A DNA stretch of 64,000 bases from Acidobacteriota bacterium (GCA_021799405.1 JAJZAL010000002.1:1-64000); one strand, 5' to 3'. Numbered from the stretch's first letter, positions 26,587-36,728 are shown. Notes: generated by a model from the letters alone, not told the origin. Program-made: numbers and translations.

Positions 26587-29370
26587 ATGTCTGAATCTAT
26601 GCCCGAAAAAGCCCAGCGCTCCCTGCCCAAAGCCTACGATCCCGCGACCATTGAGGATCGCTGGGCCGAGTACTGGGTCAGCGAGAAAATCTTCGAGACC
26701 GCTTCGCCGGAAACCATCGACCCCGCGCGCGCCTTCACCATTCTTCTGCCGCCGCCAAACGTCACCGGCCGCCTCCACATGGGCCACATGCTCAACCAGA
26801 CGGAGATGGATATCCTCACCCGCTGGCACCGCATGCGCGGCGACGCGGCTCTCTGGGTACCAGGCACAGACCACGCCGGCATCGCCACGCAGATGATGGT
26901 CGAGCGCCAACTCGCCACCGAGGGCAAAACCCGCCAACAGCTTGGCCGCGAAGTCTTTGTCGAGCGCGTCTGGCAGTGGAAGCAGCATTACGGCGGAGCC
27001 ATCCTCGACCAGATGCGCCGCCTCGGTGCCAGCGTCGACTGGTCACGCGAATACTTCACTATGGACGACAACCTCTCCGTTGCCGTCCGCGAAGCCTTCG
27101 TCACCCTCCACGAGCAGGGACTCATCTATCGCGGCGCCTACATCGTCAACTGGTGCCCCCGCTGCCAGACGGCCATCAGCGACCTCGAAGTCGTCCACGA
27201 AGAGCAGCAGGGCACGCTCTGGGAAATCCGCTACCCCGTTGTCGAAGAACCGGGCCAGTTCGTTACCATCGCAACCACACGGCCGGAAACCATGCTGGGC
27301 GATGTCGCCGTGGCGGTCCATCCCGACGATGAGCGCTACAAGCATCTCCACGGCAAAAACCTCCACCTGCCGCTCATCAACCGCGAAATCCCCATCGTCG
27401 CCGACACTTATGTCAGCGCCGACTTCGGCACCGGCGCCGTCAAGGTCACACCCGCGCACGACCCCAACGATTTTGCCATCGGCCAGCGCCACGGCCTGCC
27501 GTCCATCAATGTCATGGACGACACTGCGCACATGAATGCTGAAGCCGGGCCCTATGCCGGCCTCGACCGCTACGAAGCCCGCAAGCGCATCCTCGCCGAT
27601 CTCGAAGCGCAAAACCTGCTCGTCGCCGCCAAGCCGCACACCCATGCGGTCGGCAAGTGCGACCGCTGCAAAACCATCGTCGAGCCGCGCCTCTCCACGC
27701 AGTGGTTCATCAAGATTCAGCCCCTTGCCGACAAGGCCATCGCCGCCGTTGAGCAGGGCTACATCCGCTTCACGCCCGACCAGTACGCCAAAACCTACTT
27801 CGAGTGGATGCGCAACATCCACGACTGGTGCATCTCCCGCCAGCTCTGGTGGGGACATCGCATTCCCGCGTGGCATTGCGGCAACTGCCGCGAAATCACG
27901 GTCGCCCGCGAAACACCCGCAAAATGCTCTCACTGCGGCAGCGACCAGCTCACCCAGGAAACCGACGTCCTCGACACATGGTTCTCCTCCGGCTTGCTGC
28001 CCTGCTCCGTCTTCGGCTGGCCGCGCCACACCAAAGACCTCGACACTTTCTACCCCACGCAGTTGCTCGTCACCGGCTTTGACATTCTCTTCTTCTGGGT
28101 CGCGCGCATGATCATGCTGGGCTGTCACTTCATGCTCGACATTCCCATGCCCGACGGCACCAGGCGCACCCTCAAAGACGCCGTGCCCTTCCGCGAGGTC
28201 TACATCCATGCGCTCGTTCGCGACGCCGACCGCCAGAAGATGTCCAAGACCAAGGGCAATGTCATCGATCCCATCGAGATCGTCCAGCGCTTCGGCACCG
28301 ACGCCGTCCGCTTCACCCTCGCCGCAATGGCCTCGCCCGGCACCGACATTGCCTTCAGCGAAGCCCGCACCGAGGGTTACCGCGCCTTCGCCAACAAAAT
28401 CTGGAACTCCGCCCGCTTCATCTTCATGAACGTCGAGCGCGCGGAAGAAGCCGGCATTATCGTCGATCCGCAAACCGTCATGGCTGCGCCTATCCTCGCC
28501 GCCGATGCGCCGCTCGAAGCCCGCTGGATCGTCTCCCGTCTCCAGTCCGCCGCGGCCGAAGTGAACCGCGCCCTCGACGAGTACCGCTTCCACGAAGCTG
28601 CCAACCTCGTCTACCAGTTCTTCTGGGGCGAGTTCTGCGATTGGTATCTTGAGGCAGTCAAGCTCCGCCTCGACTTCCAGGCAGACCCCGGCACCGCCCA
28701 GGCCGCGCTCACCACGCTTCTTCAAACCTTCGAGTCCGCGCTGCGCCTGCTCTCGCCATTCATGCCGTTTCTCACTGAGGAGCTCTGGCACGCCTTCTAC
28801 AACGGCGAGCCGCCCGCAAAATCCATCGCGCTCTCGCCTTTCCCACAGGGGGCGATTGACCCGGGCGGGAACAACATCCATGATCAAATGCTTGGTCTTC
28901 AGTTGGTCATCTCAGGCATCCGCAATCGGCGTAAAGAGGTCGGCGTCCCCGAAAAGGAATCGATACCGGTCAAGCTGCTGATATGGACTGGTTCGCATGG
29001 AGGCTCGCAAACCTTGAAGGCCAATCACGACATCGTTGAAAAAATGGCACGAGTATCTTCCATCGAATTCGTCCCATTCGCGGATCGCGATGCGGGCGGA
29101 AAATACCAGAATCTTGCATGGTACCCGGTTGGCCCAACTGAAATAGTGGTCGAATACAACGCCCAAATTGACATCGCCGCTGAACGCGAAAGATTGACAA
29201 AGGACCTTGCAAAGTACGAGAAAAGTGCTGCAAGCGCAGAAAGACAACTGAATAATCCGAGCTTCTTAGAGAAAGCTCCCGTACATATAGTGGATGGATT
29301 AAAGAAGCAAAAATCAGAAACGGATTTATTAATAGAAAAGACACGCAAGGCGTTGAAGGATCTGGGATAA
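26587..29370 (+). CDS. valS: Valyl-tRNA synthetase
   Basis: The protein has 927 residues. It charges tRNA-Val. Class I signatures are present: PPPNVTGRLHMGHML (HIGH) near residue 55, the editing domain with TTRPETMLGDVAVAVHP, and KMSKTKGN (KMSKS variant) near 555. The C-terminus has the anticodon-binding domain and the Val-arm coiled coil (AAERERLTKDLAKYEKSAASAERQL). Base composition drops clearly after about 28860, where codons become less GC-biased than in the first 760 codons. It leads an apparent operon: nadC starts six bases after its stop. Confidence 0.97.
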   Translation: MSESMPEKAQRSLPKAYDPATIEDRWAEYWVSEKIFETASPETIDPARAFTILLPPPNVTGRLHMGHMLNQTEMDILTRWHRMRGDAALWVPGTDHAGIATQMMVERQLATEGKTRQQLGREVFVERVWQWKQHYGGAILDQMRRLGASVDWSREYFTMDDNLSVAVREAFVTLHEQGLIYRGAYIVNWCPRCQTAISDLEVVHEEQQGTLWEIRYPVVEEPGQFVTIATTRPETMLGDVAVAVHPDDERYKHLHGKNLHLPLINREIPIVADTYVSADFGTGAVKVTPAHDPNDFAIGQRHGLPSINVMDDTAHMNAEAGPYAGLDRYEARKRILADLEAQNLLVAAKPHTHAVGKCDRCKTIVEPRLSTQWFIKIQPLADKAIAAVEQGYIRFTPDQYAKTYFEWMRNIHDWCISRQLWWGHRIPAWHCGNCREITVARETPAKCSHCGSDQLTQETDVLDTWFSSGLLPCSVFGWPRHTKDLDTFYPTQLLVTGFDILFFWVARMIMLGCHFMLDIPMPDGTRRTLKDAVPFREVYIHALVRDADRQKMSKTKGNVIDPIEIVQRFGTDAVRFTLAAMASPGTDIAFSEARTEGYRAFANKIWNSARFIFMNVERAEEAGIIVDPQTVMAAPILAADAPLEARWIVSRLQSAAAEVNRALDEYRFHEAANLVYQFFWGEFCDWYLEAVKLRLDFQADPGTAQAALTTLLQTFESALRLLSPFMPFLTEELWHAFYNGEPPAKSIALSPFPQGAIDPGGNNIHDQMLGLQLVISGIRNRRKEVGVPEKESIPVKLLIWTGSHGGSQTLKANHDIVEKMARVSSIEFVPFADRDAGGKYQNLAWYPVGPTEIVVEYNAQIDIAAERERLTKDLAKYEKSAASAERQLNNPSFLEKAPVHIVDGLKKQKSETDLLIEKTRKALKDLG

Positions 29371-29375
29371 ACGTC

Positions 29376-30260
29376 ATGGACTGGAAAAGCAAGCGCGTCA
29401 GCGCCATTCTTGAAGCCGCTCTCAAAGAAGACAAGGCCACTCGCGATGTCACTACCGACGTCAGCGTCGATCCAGATCTCCGCGCCTCGGCCACCGTCAT
29501 TGCGCGGCAGGATCTCGTGCTCTCCGGTCTCGGCTGCATTCCACGCTTCCTCGATATTTTTGCCGATCTCGACAATCGTAAGCATCGCCGTTACGAAATC
29601 ATCAGCCACCCGGAAATCTTCGACGGCGTGCGCGTTCGTGAAGGCCAGGCCATCGCCGTCATTCGTCACAACGCCCGCGTCATCCTTGCCTGCGAACGCG
29701 TCATCCTCAATCTGATGCAGCGCATGAGCGGCATCGCCACCATGACGCGCAAGTACGTCGACTCCGTCGAAGGAACCAAGGCCCGCATCCTCGACACTCG
29801 CAAAACCGTTCCTGGCCTGCGCGTGCTCGACAAGTATGCTGTCCGCTGCGGCGGAGGAGAAAATCACCGCCTCGACCTGTCGGACGGTATCCTCATCAAG
29901 AACAACCACATCTCCCTCGGCGGCGGCATCGAGAAAGTCCTTGAGCGCGCCCACAAAAAACGCCAGCCTGGCCAGACCATAGACATCGAAGTCCGCACAC
30001 AGGAAGAACTCGAACTCGCGATCAATAGTGGTGCCGAATCGCTCCTCCTCGACAACATGACACCTGCCGAAGTCAAAAGAGCCGTCGCCACCGTCCGCTC
30101 TCGCGATCTGCCAATTCCCATCGAAGCCTCCGGCGGCATCAACCTTGAGAACGTCCGCAAGTACGCACTGGCCGGCGTCGACTACATTTCCGTCGGCGCA
30201 CTCACGCACTCGGCGCCCGCTGCTGATCTCAGCATGCGCATCACAGCGGAGATTTACTAA
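29376..30260 (+). CDS. nadC: Nicotinate-nucleotide pyrophosphorylase (carboxylating)
   Basis: The protein has 294 residues. It makes nicotinate mononucleotide from quinolinate and PRPP in NAD synthesis. Marks: DTRKTVPGLRVLDKYAVRCGGGENHRLDLSDGILIKNNH around residues 147-185, DIEVRTQEEL, and EASGGINLENV near 250 for phosphate binding. It follows valS by six bases and precedes birA by four, inside the valS-nadC-birA-coaX row. nadA and nadB are not in the window. Confidence 0.97.
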   Translation: MDWKSKRVSAILEAALKEDKATRDVTTDVSVDPDLRASATVIARQDLVLSGLGCIPRFLDIFADLDNRKHRRYEIISHPEIFDGVRVREGQAIAVIRHNARVILACERVILNLMQRMSGIATMTRKYVDSVEGTKARILDTRKTVPGLRVLDKYAVRCGGGENHRLDLSDGILIKNNHISLGGGIEKVLERAHKKRQPGQTIDIEVRTQEELELAINSGAESLLLDNMTPAEVKRAVATVRSRDLPIPIEASGGINLENVRKYALAGVDYISVGALTHSAPAADLSMRITAEIY

Positions 30261-30264
30261 TTCC

Positions 30265-31068
30265 GTGACTCTGGGCTCCATTTTCGAATCTGCGGCCATC
30301 GACGCGGCCCTCAGAAACACGCCCTTCGCCGGTCAAATGCATTTCTTCCCATCCATCCATTCCACCAACACGCATGCCATGGCCGCCGGGGAACACGGCG
30401 CTCCGCACGGCAGCGTCTTCTTTGCCGACGAGCAAACCGCCGGACGCGGACGCAGTTCGCACCAATGGCAGTCACCGGCCGGTTGCGGAATTTATGCCAG
30501 TATCCTGCTGCGGCCTACCATCGCTCCCGGAGATGCGCTCTGGTTCTCACTGGCCGCGGGCTTGGCGGCGCAGGATGCAATCGCACAGGTCACCACTCTC
30601 AAGACCGACCTCCGCTGGCCCAATGATCTTATGCTCGGCAAAAGAAAATTCGGCGGCATCCTCACTGAGATGAATGCCGAAGCCACCCGCATCCGCTATC
30701 TGGTCATCGGCATCGGCATCAATGTGTTGCATCCCGCATTCTCACCCGATCTCGCGCCGATTGCGACTTCGCTGCTCATCGAAACCGGCCTGCCCTGGTC
30801 CCGCCAGGAAATCCTCATCGCTTTGCTACAATCGCTGCACCGCGAAACATCCGCGCTGTCCGACCCTGCAACCAGCGATGCCGGACAGTCCAGCATTCTC
30901 GACCGCGTCGAGGCAATGTCCACATGGGTGCGCGGCAGACGCGTACGCGTCGACGAAGGCGAAGGATTCACCGGAGTCACAGAGGGCCTCGATGCACGGG
31001 GCTTTCTACGTGTGCGCACGGCTCAAGGTTTGCGCACTGTCTTCTCCGGCGGCGTGCGCGATTTCTGA
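30265..31068 (+). CDS. birA: Biotin--[acetyl-CoA-carboxylase] ligase without DNA-binding domain
   Basis: The protein has 267 residues and probably starts at GTG 30265, four bases after nadC; the longer open frame lies over nadC. The ligase attaches biotin to carboxyl-carrier protein. Marks: FPSIHSTNTHAM, DEQTAGRGRSSHQWQSPAG (biotinyl-AMP loop GRGR), LRWPNDLMLGKRKFGGILTEM and GIGINVLHP. The N-terminal helix-turn-helix of group II BirA is absent, so it cannot act as the biotin repressor. A C-terminal SH3-like part (GVTEGLDARGFLRV) is present. Confidence 0.93.
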   Translation: MTLGSIFESAAIDAALRNTPFAGQMHFFPSIHSTNTHAMAAGEHGAPHGSVFFADEQTAGRGRSSHQWQSPAGCGIYASILLRPTIAPGDALWFSLAAGLAAQDAIAQVTTLKTDLRWPNDLMLGKRKFGGILTEMNAEATRIRYLVIGIGINVLHPAFSPDLAPIATSLLIETGLPWSRQEILIALLQSLHRETSALSDPATSDAGQSSILDRVEAMSTWVRGRRVRVDEGEGFTGVTEGLDARGFLRVRTAQGLRTVFSGGVRDF

Positions 31069-31083
31069 GGATGGAGACCACTG

Positions 31084-31911
31084 ATGCTGCTCGTACTCAA
31101 CGTCAACAACACGAACACTCTCATCGCCATCTACAACCTGCGCCACGACGGCAGCACTGCCGATCTTCGCGCTACTTGGCGCATCCAGACCCGTCACGGT
31201 CAAACCGCTGATGAGTACGGCATCCTCATTCGCAGCCTCCTCGTAAGTGAAGGCGTCACCTTTGCCTCCATCCAGGACGTCGTCATTGCCTCCGTTGTGC
31301 CGCCCCTCGACTGGACCCTCCGCCAGTTCTGCGAACGCTACTGCACCACCAGGCCGCTCTTCATCGGCCCCGGCGTCAAAACCGGCCTGCCCATCCTCAC
31401 GGACAATCCCACCGAGGTCGGCGCCGACCGTGTCGCCAACTGTATCGGCGCCTTTCGCCACTATGGCGGGCCCACCGTCGTCGTTGACTTCGGCACCGCC
31501 ACCAACTTCGATGTCATCTCCCGCAAAGGCGAATTCCTCGGCGGAGCCATCGCACCAGGCCTTACCATTTCTGCCGAAGCACTCTTTGCGCGCGCCGCGC
31601 GCCTGCCTCGTGTTGAAATTCGCAAGCCCACAAAAATCATCGGCACCAACACCATAGACAATCTTCAGATTGGCCTCTTCTGGGGCCACATCGGGTTGGT
31701 CGACTCCATCCTCGAGCGCATGATCGCCGAACTCGGCCCGGACACAAAATGCATCGCCACCGGCGGCCTCGCCAGCGTGCTCGCCGCGGAGTCCAAGTAC
31801 ATCACTGAGGTCAACGAGCTGCTTACGCTCGAAGGCCTCCGCATCGTCTACGAAAATAACCGCGTCAGCAAAGACCGCGCGCACCCCACTCGCGGCGCGC
31901 AGCAGGGCTAG
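31084..31911 (+). CDS. coaX: Type III pantothenate kinase
   Basis: The protein has 275 residues. It phosphorylates pantothenate, the first step of CoA synthesis. Marks: LVLNVNNTNTLIAIY as the phosphate-1 motif, TDNPTEVGADRVANCIGA with the catalytic Asp, VVVDFGTATNFDVIS as phosphate-2, GGAIAPGLTISAEALF and TGGLASVLA. GNTN of the usual motif is NNTN here. It starts 15 bases after birA, with GAGG upstream. birA and coaX adjacency is widespread in bacteria. Confidence 0.96.
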   Translation: MLLVLNVNNTNTLIAIYNLRHDGSTADLRATWRIQTRHGQTADEYGILIRSLLVSEGVTFASIQDVVIASVVPPLDWTLRQFCERYCTTRPLFIGPGVKTGLPILTDNPTEVGADRVANCIGAFRHYGGPTVVVDFGTATNFDVISRKGEFLGGAIAPGLTISAEALFARAARLPRVEIRKPTKIIGTNTIDNLQIGLFWGHIGLVDSILERMIAELGPDTKCIATGGLASVLAAESKYITEVNELLTLEGLRIVYENNRVSKDRAHPTRGAQQG

Positions 31912-31912
31912 C

Positions 31913-32617
31913 GTGCGGAACTACTTCAACTACTTCACTGAGATCGAAGAGCACTTCCAGCGCCGCCGCGGCACCCTGCTCCTGCTCTCCACGCTCGACT
32001 GGGCGTTGATTGAAACCTGGCGCGATGCCGGGGTGCCGCTCGAAGCCGTTTTGCGCGGCATCGATGCAGCCTTCGACAAGCACGAATCACGCCCCGCGAA
32101 AAGCTCTTCCCGCCGCGTCAACGGTCTCGCCTGGTGTGCGCAGGCCGTCATGGAAGCCGCCGAAGATATTCAGCAGGCATCCATCGGCATGGCCAAACCT
32201 GCGGCCACAACGCAAGCACAAGGCTTCGAACACCAGCGCATCGCCGCATGGCTCACACAGTGCGCAGACACGCTCGAAGCTGCGCAACTGGAAGGCCTCG
32301 CCGCCGAAACCGCACACGACGTCGTCCTGCGCCTGCGTGAACTTGCTACCGAAGCACCCTCCGTCGGCAACGACCTCGAATCCCTCGAACGCAACCTGCT
32401 CGTGCTCGAAGAAAAGCTCATGACCGTCATCCTCGCCACCACGCCGGAAGCCGACCTCATCGCCCTCAAGGAAGAAAGCGCACGCGAACTCGCTCCCTAT
32501 CGCCGACGCATGCAGGCCGTGCAGATTCGCCAGATCGAAGCCCAGTTCCTCCACAAGCGCCTCGTCGACAAGCACAAGCTCCCGCGCCTCAGCCTCTTCT
32601 ACATGAGCCAGGCATGA
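31913..32617 (+). CDS. Uncharacterised helical protein between coaX and an RNA methyltransferase
   Basis: The protein has 234 residues and a GTG start one base after the coaX stop. No signal peptide or membrane segment is seen. The N-terminus (NYFNYFTEIEEHFQRRRG, LLSTLDWALIETWRDAGVPLEAVLRGIDAAFDK) resembles a small helical domain; the rest is predicted to be long helices with LESLERNLLVLEEKLM and AQFLHKRLVDKHKL. The stop overlaps the next start as ATGA. Tight coupling on both sides argues for a real, translated gene. No function can be named; an RNA- or ribosome-linked role is only a guess from context. Confidence 0.7.
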   Translation: MRNYFNYFTEIEEHFQRRRGTLLLLSTLDWALIETWRDAGVPLEAVLRGIDAAFDKHESRPAKSSSRRVNGLAWCAQAVMEAAEDIQQASIGMAKPAATTQAQGFEHQRIAAWLTQCADTLEAAQLEGLAAETAHDVVLRLRELATEAPSVGNDLESLERNLLVLEEKLMTVILATTPEADLIALKEESARELAPYRRRMQAVQIRQIEAQFLHKRLVDKHKLPRLSLFYMSQA

Positions 32618-33888
32618 AGCTCGAAATCGAAAAGGCCATCTACGGCGGCGCGGGCCTCGCCCGTCACGAAGGCAAAGCCATCTTCGTCCCGTTCACCCTG
32701 CCAGGTGAAGTAATTGAAGCCGAGGTGAAGCACAGCAAATCCTCATACGCGGAGGCAAGACTCGCCCAGATTCTCACGCCCTCGCCGCAGCGCGTCCAGC
32801 CGGCATGCCAACACTACGGCGTCTGCGGCGGATGCCATTATCAGCACGCGAGCTACGAAGAGCAGGTGAGGATGAAAACTGCCATTCTCCGCGAATCGCT
32901 CCAGCGCGCACGCATGGTAGATATTCCCGAAATCGAAGCTATCATTGCGGCACCCCTCGGCTACCGCAACCGGATCCGCCTGCATATCCAGCAAATTCCT
33001 TTCGCTCTCGGCTATTTGCACGGGCGCTCGCACAAGTTGCTTCCCATCCGCGAATGTCCCATCGCAGATCCATCGCTCAATCACGCCATGCACACACTCC
33101 AGGACGAGTGCGCGCCGCAATTGTCTTCCTGGGCATGTGAAATCGAGATCTTCAGTGATCCCTCCGGCGGCAAGTTGCTCATCAGCATCTTTACGCACTC
33201 CGATGCTTCCGCCGCTGCACGCAAACTCAATGACCTCTGGCGCACCCTGCAAGCCGCAGTGCCCACCGTCGCTGGATGCGCCGCCTTCACGCTCCCAAAA
33301 GGCAAAGGCTTCCCCACTCTCGCTGCACATGCGGGTGCCAATCACCTCGTCTATACCGCCGCGGGCGAACCCTACTGCGTAAGCTTCGGTTCCTTCTTCC
33401 AGGTCAATCATTTCCTCATTGACCACATGGTCGCGGAGGTCTGCAACCATCACGGCGGCGCTCTTGCGTGGGATCTCTTTGCTGGCGTCGGTCTCTTCGC
33501 CCGTCAACTCGCGCGCACATTTTCCCAGGTCGTCGCCGTCGAAGCCGCGCCTGCATCTGTAACCGATTTACGCACAAATCTCCCCAACCAGCGCGTCCTC
33601 GCCAAAACTACACTTCAATTCCTCCAGAACGCGGCAAACAGACCCGCCGCCACTCCCGATTACGTCGTCCTCGACCCTCCCCGCGCCGGGCTAGGCACGC
33701 AAGCGGCTGAGCTGCTCGCAAACATCCGTGCCCCGCAAGTTACTTACGTTTCCTGCGACCCAGCAACTCTCTCCCGCGACCTCTCATCGTTGCTAAAATC
33801 CGGTTACCGCCTGCGGAAACTGCAGCTCATCGACCTGTTTCCGCAGACGTTTCATCTGGAAACAATCGCGCACCTGTCGCTCGCCTAG
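32614..33888 (+). CDS. RlmD/TrmA-family RNA (uracil-5-)methyltransferase
   Basis: The protein has 424 residues. It transfers a methyl group from S-adenosylmethionine to C5 of a uracil in rRNA or tRNA. A TRAM domain (about 1-55) is followed by an iron-sulphur motif: Cys65, Cys71 and Cys74 (CQHYGVCGGC) and a later Cys in IRECPI. The methyltransferase has DLFAGVGLFARQLA, DPPRAGLG and the catalytic TYVSCDPATLSRD. Start overlaps the previous stop by four bases. The exact RNA target cannot be told. Confidence 0.92.
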   Translation: MKLEIEKAIYGGAGLARHEGKAIFVPFTLPGEVIEAEVKHSKSSYAEARLAQILTPSPQRVQPACQHYGVCGGCHYQHASYEEQVRMKTAILRESLQRARMVDIPEIEAIIAAPLGYRNRIRLHIQQIPFALGYLHGRSHKLLPIRECPIADPSLNHAMHTLQDECAPQLSSWACEIEIFSDPSGGKLLISIFTHSDASAAARKLNDLWRTLQAAVPTVAGCAAFTLPKGKGFPTLAAHAGANHLVYTAAGEPYCVSFGSFFQVNHFLIDHMVAEVCNHHGGALAWDLFAGVGLFARQLARTFSQVVAVEAAPASVTDLRTNLPNQRVLAKTTLQFLQNAANRPAATPDYVVLDPPRAGLGTQAAELLANIRAPQVTYVSCDPATLSRDLSSLLKSGYRLRKLQLIDLFPQTFHLETIAHLSLA

Positions 33889-33944
33889 CGCCTCTGTTCC
33901 GGCTCTCCGGCAGTGCTCGAAGCTAGCCGGAGGCAAATTCAGCA

Positions 33945-36650
33945 GTGCCAGATCTCACTGAAACCGGCGACTTTGGCCCTCCAGTTCATCGCCGCATTTC
34001 CCCGCCCGGCACCCTATTGGCGCCGATGCTGCTTGCTGCTGCCGGCTTCGCCGCAGGCATTCTCTCTGCGACTTTTTTCTGGCGCCAGCCCGTGCTCCTT
34101 CTCATCGCCGCCGTTGCGATGGCTGTCGCCGCCTTGGCTGCTTCCCGTATTTCCTTCCGCCTTGCGCTCATCACGGCATTCCTCTTATTTGCGCTCGCGG
34201 GCGCCTGGTGCGCGGAGCTCGTTGTCTGGCCGCAGGCGGAAAACCCCGCCCTGCTCGTGGAATACAGTAACCAGAACCGAGTAGGACGCAAGCCCGCAGG
34301 CAAAGACCTCATCGAGGGCGTCGTCGTCTCCGCTGGAGCCGTGCGCTTTTCCGAATTCAAGGCCTTCTACCAATGGAAGCCAACACAGGAGCACAGCCAA
34401 TATATGGAACTGAAACAGTTACATATTAATGGAGTCGCGCTGCCTGCCACCGTCGGCCTTCGTCTCGGCGTCTATGCGCCGCTCCACGCTCCCTTTCGCG
34501 CTGTTCACTGCGGCGAGAACCTTGAATGGAGCGGCAATCTCCATATGCCCGAGGAATATCGAGACCCCGGCGTGTGGAGCGATGCCGCCTACATGCGCCA
34601 GCAAGGCATCGGCGCAGAGGCCAGCACCCGCGCCGCGCAATTCACCATCCTTCCCGGAAGAGATATGAGTTGGCGCGATACGGCTCTCTGTCGCATTCAC
34701 TCGTGGCAACAGTCCGCAGGCGAGCGCCTGATGAACTTTGCTGAAAATCCGCACAATCTCTCCCTTCCTCCATTACTCCGCCTCTCACGCAAAGACGCTT
34801 CCATGCTGACAGCCATGGTCACCGGCGACCGCACTTACCTTACCGGCCCTACGCGCACCGGCTTTGAACGGACAGGCTCTTTCCACCTCCTCGTCGTCTC
34901 TGGACTCCATCTCGCCATCTTCTCCGGCCTCATCTTCTGGATCTCCCGCCGCCTGCGCCTCAACCGCTTCTGGGCAACCGCGATCACCATCGCACTCGCC
35001 TCTGGCTATGCGGTATTCACCGGGTGGGGCCAACCGGTCCAGCGGTCGCTCTGGATGGTCTCTCTCTACCTGCTCGTGCGCCTCATCTTCCGCGAAAAGC
35101 AGCGCATGAACGCCATCGGCGTTGCCGCGCTAGTCATTCTCGCCATCCAGCCTGAGGCGCTCATGGATACCGGCTTCCAGATGACGCTGCTCGCCGTTCT
35201 CGCCGTCGCCGGCATTGCGCTTCCCATCATCGAGCGCAGCTTCGGGCCTTACCTTTCCGCACTGCGGCGCCTCAACCTGATTCAACTCGATCCGGCCCTG
35301 CCGCCAGAACTTGCCCAGTTTCGTGTCACGCTGCGCCTGGTCATCCGCAGCGTGAAGCCGCTCATCGGAAAACGCGCGGCCAACATCCTCGTCCCCTGGT
35401 CCTTGCGAATCGCCCTCGGCCTGCTCGAGCTTGTGACTGTAACAGTTACCATTGAAGCCGCCATGACCCTGCCCATGGCCGTTTCCTTCCACCGCATCAC
35501 CATCGCCGGGTTGCCGCTCAACCTCTTCATCGTTCCTCTGATCGGAATCCTCTTGCCGCTGGCGATCGCGTCGCTGCTGTCCGTGCTCCTGTTGCCTGCG
35601 CTGGCCGTCATCCCCATCGCCGCGACGGCATTCCTGTTGCATGTTGTCTCGTACTTCATTCGGTTCTTTGGCCGTGGGCCCATTGGCAACTGGCGCGTTC
35701 CAGATCCACTTCCCGTGCAAATCATCGGCTGTCTGCTGCTGTTGGCGCTCACGATGGTCATGCTGCGCTCGCGCCGCCATAGCCTTGTGCTCGGCACCCT
35801 CTGCCTGGGGCTCAGCGTCCTTGTGCTCTTGTGGCCGCGCCCCATGAATCACGATCCTCACGCATGCGAGATCGCTGTCATCGACGTCGGCCAGGGCGAC
35901 TCACTCCTCGTCATCACTCCCGGCGGCAAAACCCTCCTCATCGACGCCGGAGGCCTCGAAAGCAAATCGCCGGAAACGCATTTCAATATGGGGGAGGATG
36001 TCGTCTCTCCCGTTTTGTGGTCTCTTGGCATCCGCCGCCTTGACGCTGTCGCTGTCACACACACCGATGTTGACCACATTGGAGGCATGGCCGATGTTAT
36101 CGCCAATTTCCATCCCAATCAGCTCTGGATCGGCAAGAACCATCCCACGTACACCTACGACGCATTGCTCCGCGAAGCACGCCGCATGCACGTCAGCATC
36201 CGCCAGCACTTGGCCGGCGATCAATTCGATTTCGGGAACGTCCATGTCCGCGTTCTCGCCCCGCCGGCCGACTTCGTTCCTACGGCGAAGAACACTAACG
36301 ACAGCTCGCTCGTCTTGCAGTTGCGCTACAAAGGCACAACTGCGTTGCTCGAAGGCGATGCGGAAGCCTCCAGCGAGCGCCGCATGATTGCCGAGGGCGG
36401 GCTGCGTTCCAATTTCTTAAAGGTCGGCCATCACGGCAGCCGCACATCTACCACGCCCGCGTTCCTGGCGGCGGTCCATCCGCAATACGCAGCCATCTCT
36501 GTCGGCGCGCGCAACCTATACGGCCATCCCACTTTGCCTGTCCTCGACGAACTGGGCCACGCGCACGTGCTCACCTACCGCACGGACCTCAACGGTCTCA
36601 CCACGTTCTATCTGGATGGAAAATACCTGCGCGCGTCTGCCAGCGAGTAG
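33945..36650 (+). CDS. comEC: ComEC/Rec2 DNA-uptake channel protein
   Basis: The protein has 901 residues and a GTG start with GGAGG about 10 bases upstream. Several membrane helices at residues 25-100 flank a DUF4131-like beta domain; the Competence domain (about 300-560) has LLVVSGLHLAIFSGLIF and many helices. A C-terminal metallo-beta-lactamase-like domain has VIDVGQGDSLLVITPGGKTLLIDAG, HTDVDHIGGM near residue 705 and KVGHHGS near 828, which would bind metal and degrade one DNA strand. The length and domain set are complete. This suggests, but does not prove, natural competence. Confidence 0.95.
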   Translation: MPDLTETGDFGPPVHRRISPPGTLLAPMLLAAAGFAAGILSATFFWRQPVLLLIAAVAMAVAALAASRISFRLALITAFLLFALAGAWCAELVVWPQAENPALLVEYSNQNRVGRKPAGKDLIEGVVVSAGAVRFSEFKAFYQWKPTQEHSQYMELKQLHINGVALPATVGLRLGVYAPLHAPFRAVHCGENLEWSGNLHMPEEYRDPGVWSDAAYMRQQGIGAEASTRAAQFTILPGRDMSWRDTALCRIHSWQQSAGERLMNFAENPHNLSLPPLLRLSRKDASMLTAMVTGDRTYLTGPTRTGFERTGSFHLLVVSGLHLAIFSGLIFWISRRLRLNRFWATAITIALASGYAVFTGWGQPVQRSLWMVSLYLLVRLIFREKQRMNAIGVAALVILAIQPEALMDTGFQMTLLAVLAVAGIALPIIERSFGPYLSALRRLNLIQLDPALPPELAQFRVTLRLVIRSVKPLIGKRAANILVPWSLRIALGLLELVTVTVTIEAAMTLPMAVSFHRITIAGLPLNLFIVPLIGILLPLAIASLLSVLLLPALAVIPIAATAFLLHVVSYFIRFFGRGPIGNWRVPDPLPVQIIGCLLLLALTMVMLRSRRHSLVLGTLCLGLSVLVLLWPRPMNHDPHACEIAVIDVGQGDSLLVITPGGKTLLIDAGGLESKSPETHFNMGEDVVSPVLWSLGIRRLDAVAVTHTDVDHIGGMADVIANFHPNQLWIGKNHPTYTYDALLREARRMHVSIRQHLAGDQFDFGNVHVRVLAPPADFVPTAKNTNDSSLVLQLRYKGTTALLEGDAEASSERRMIAEGGLRSNFLKVGHHGSRTSTTPAFLAAVHPQYAAISVGARNLYGHPTLPVLDELGHAHVLTYRTDLNGLTTFYLDGKYLRASASE

Positions 36651-36728
36651 TTCACTTGAAGTGAAACTGTGGCCCTCCATGACACCTCCTGTTGTGCGAT
36701 CATGGTCGCCATCGGAGATCCCACTTCT

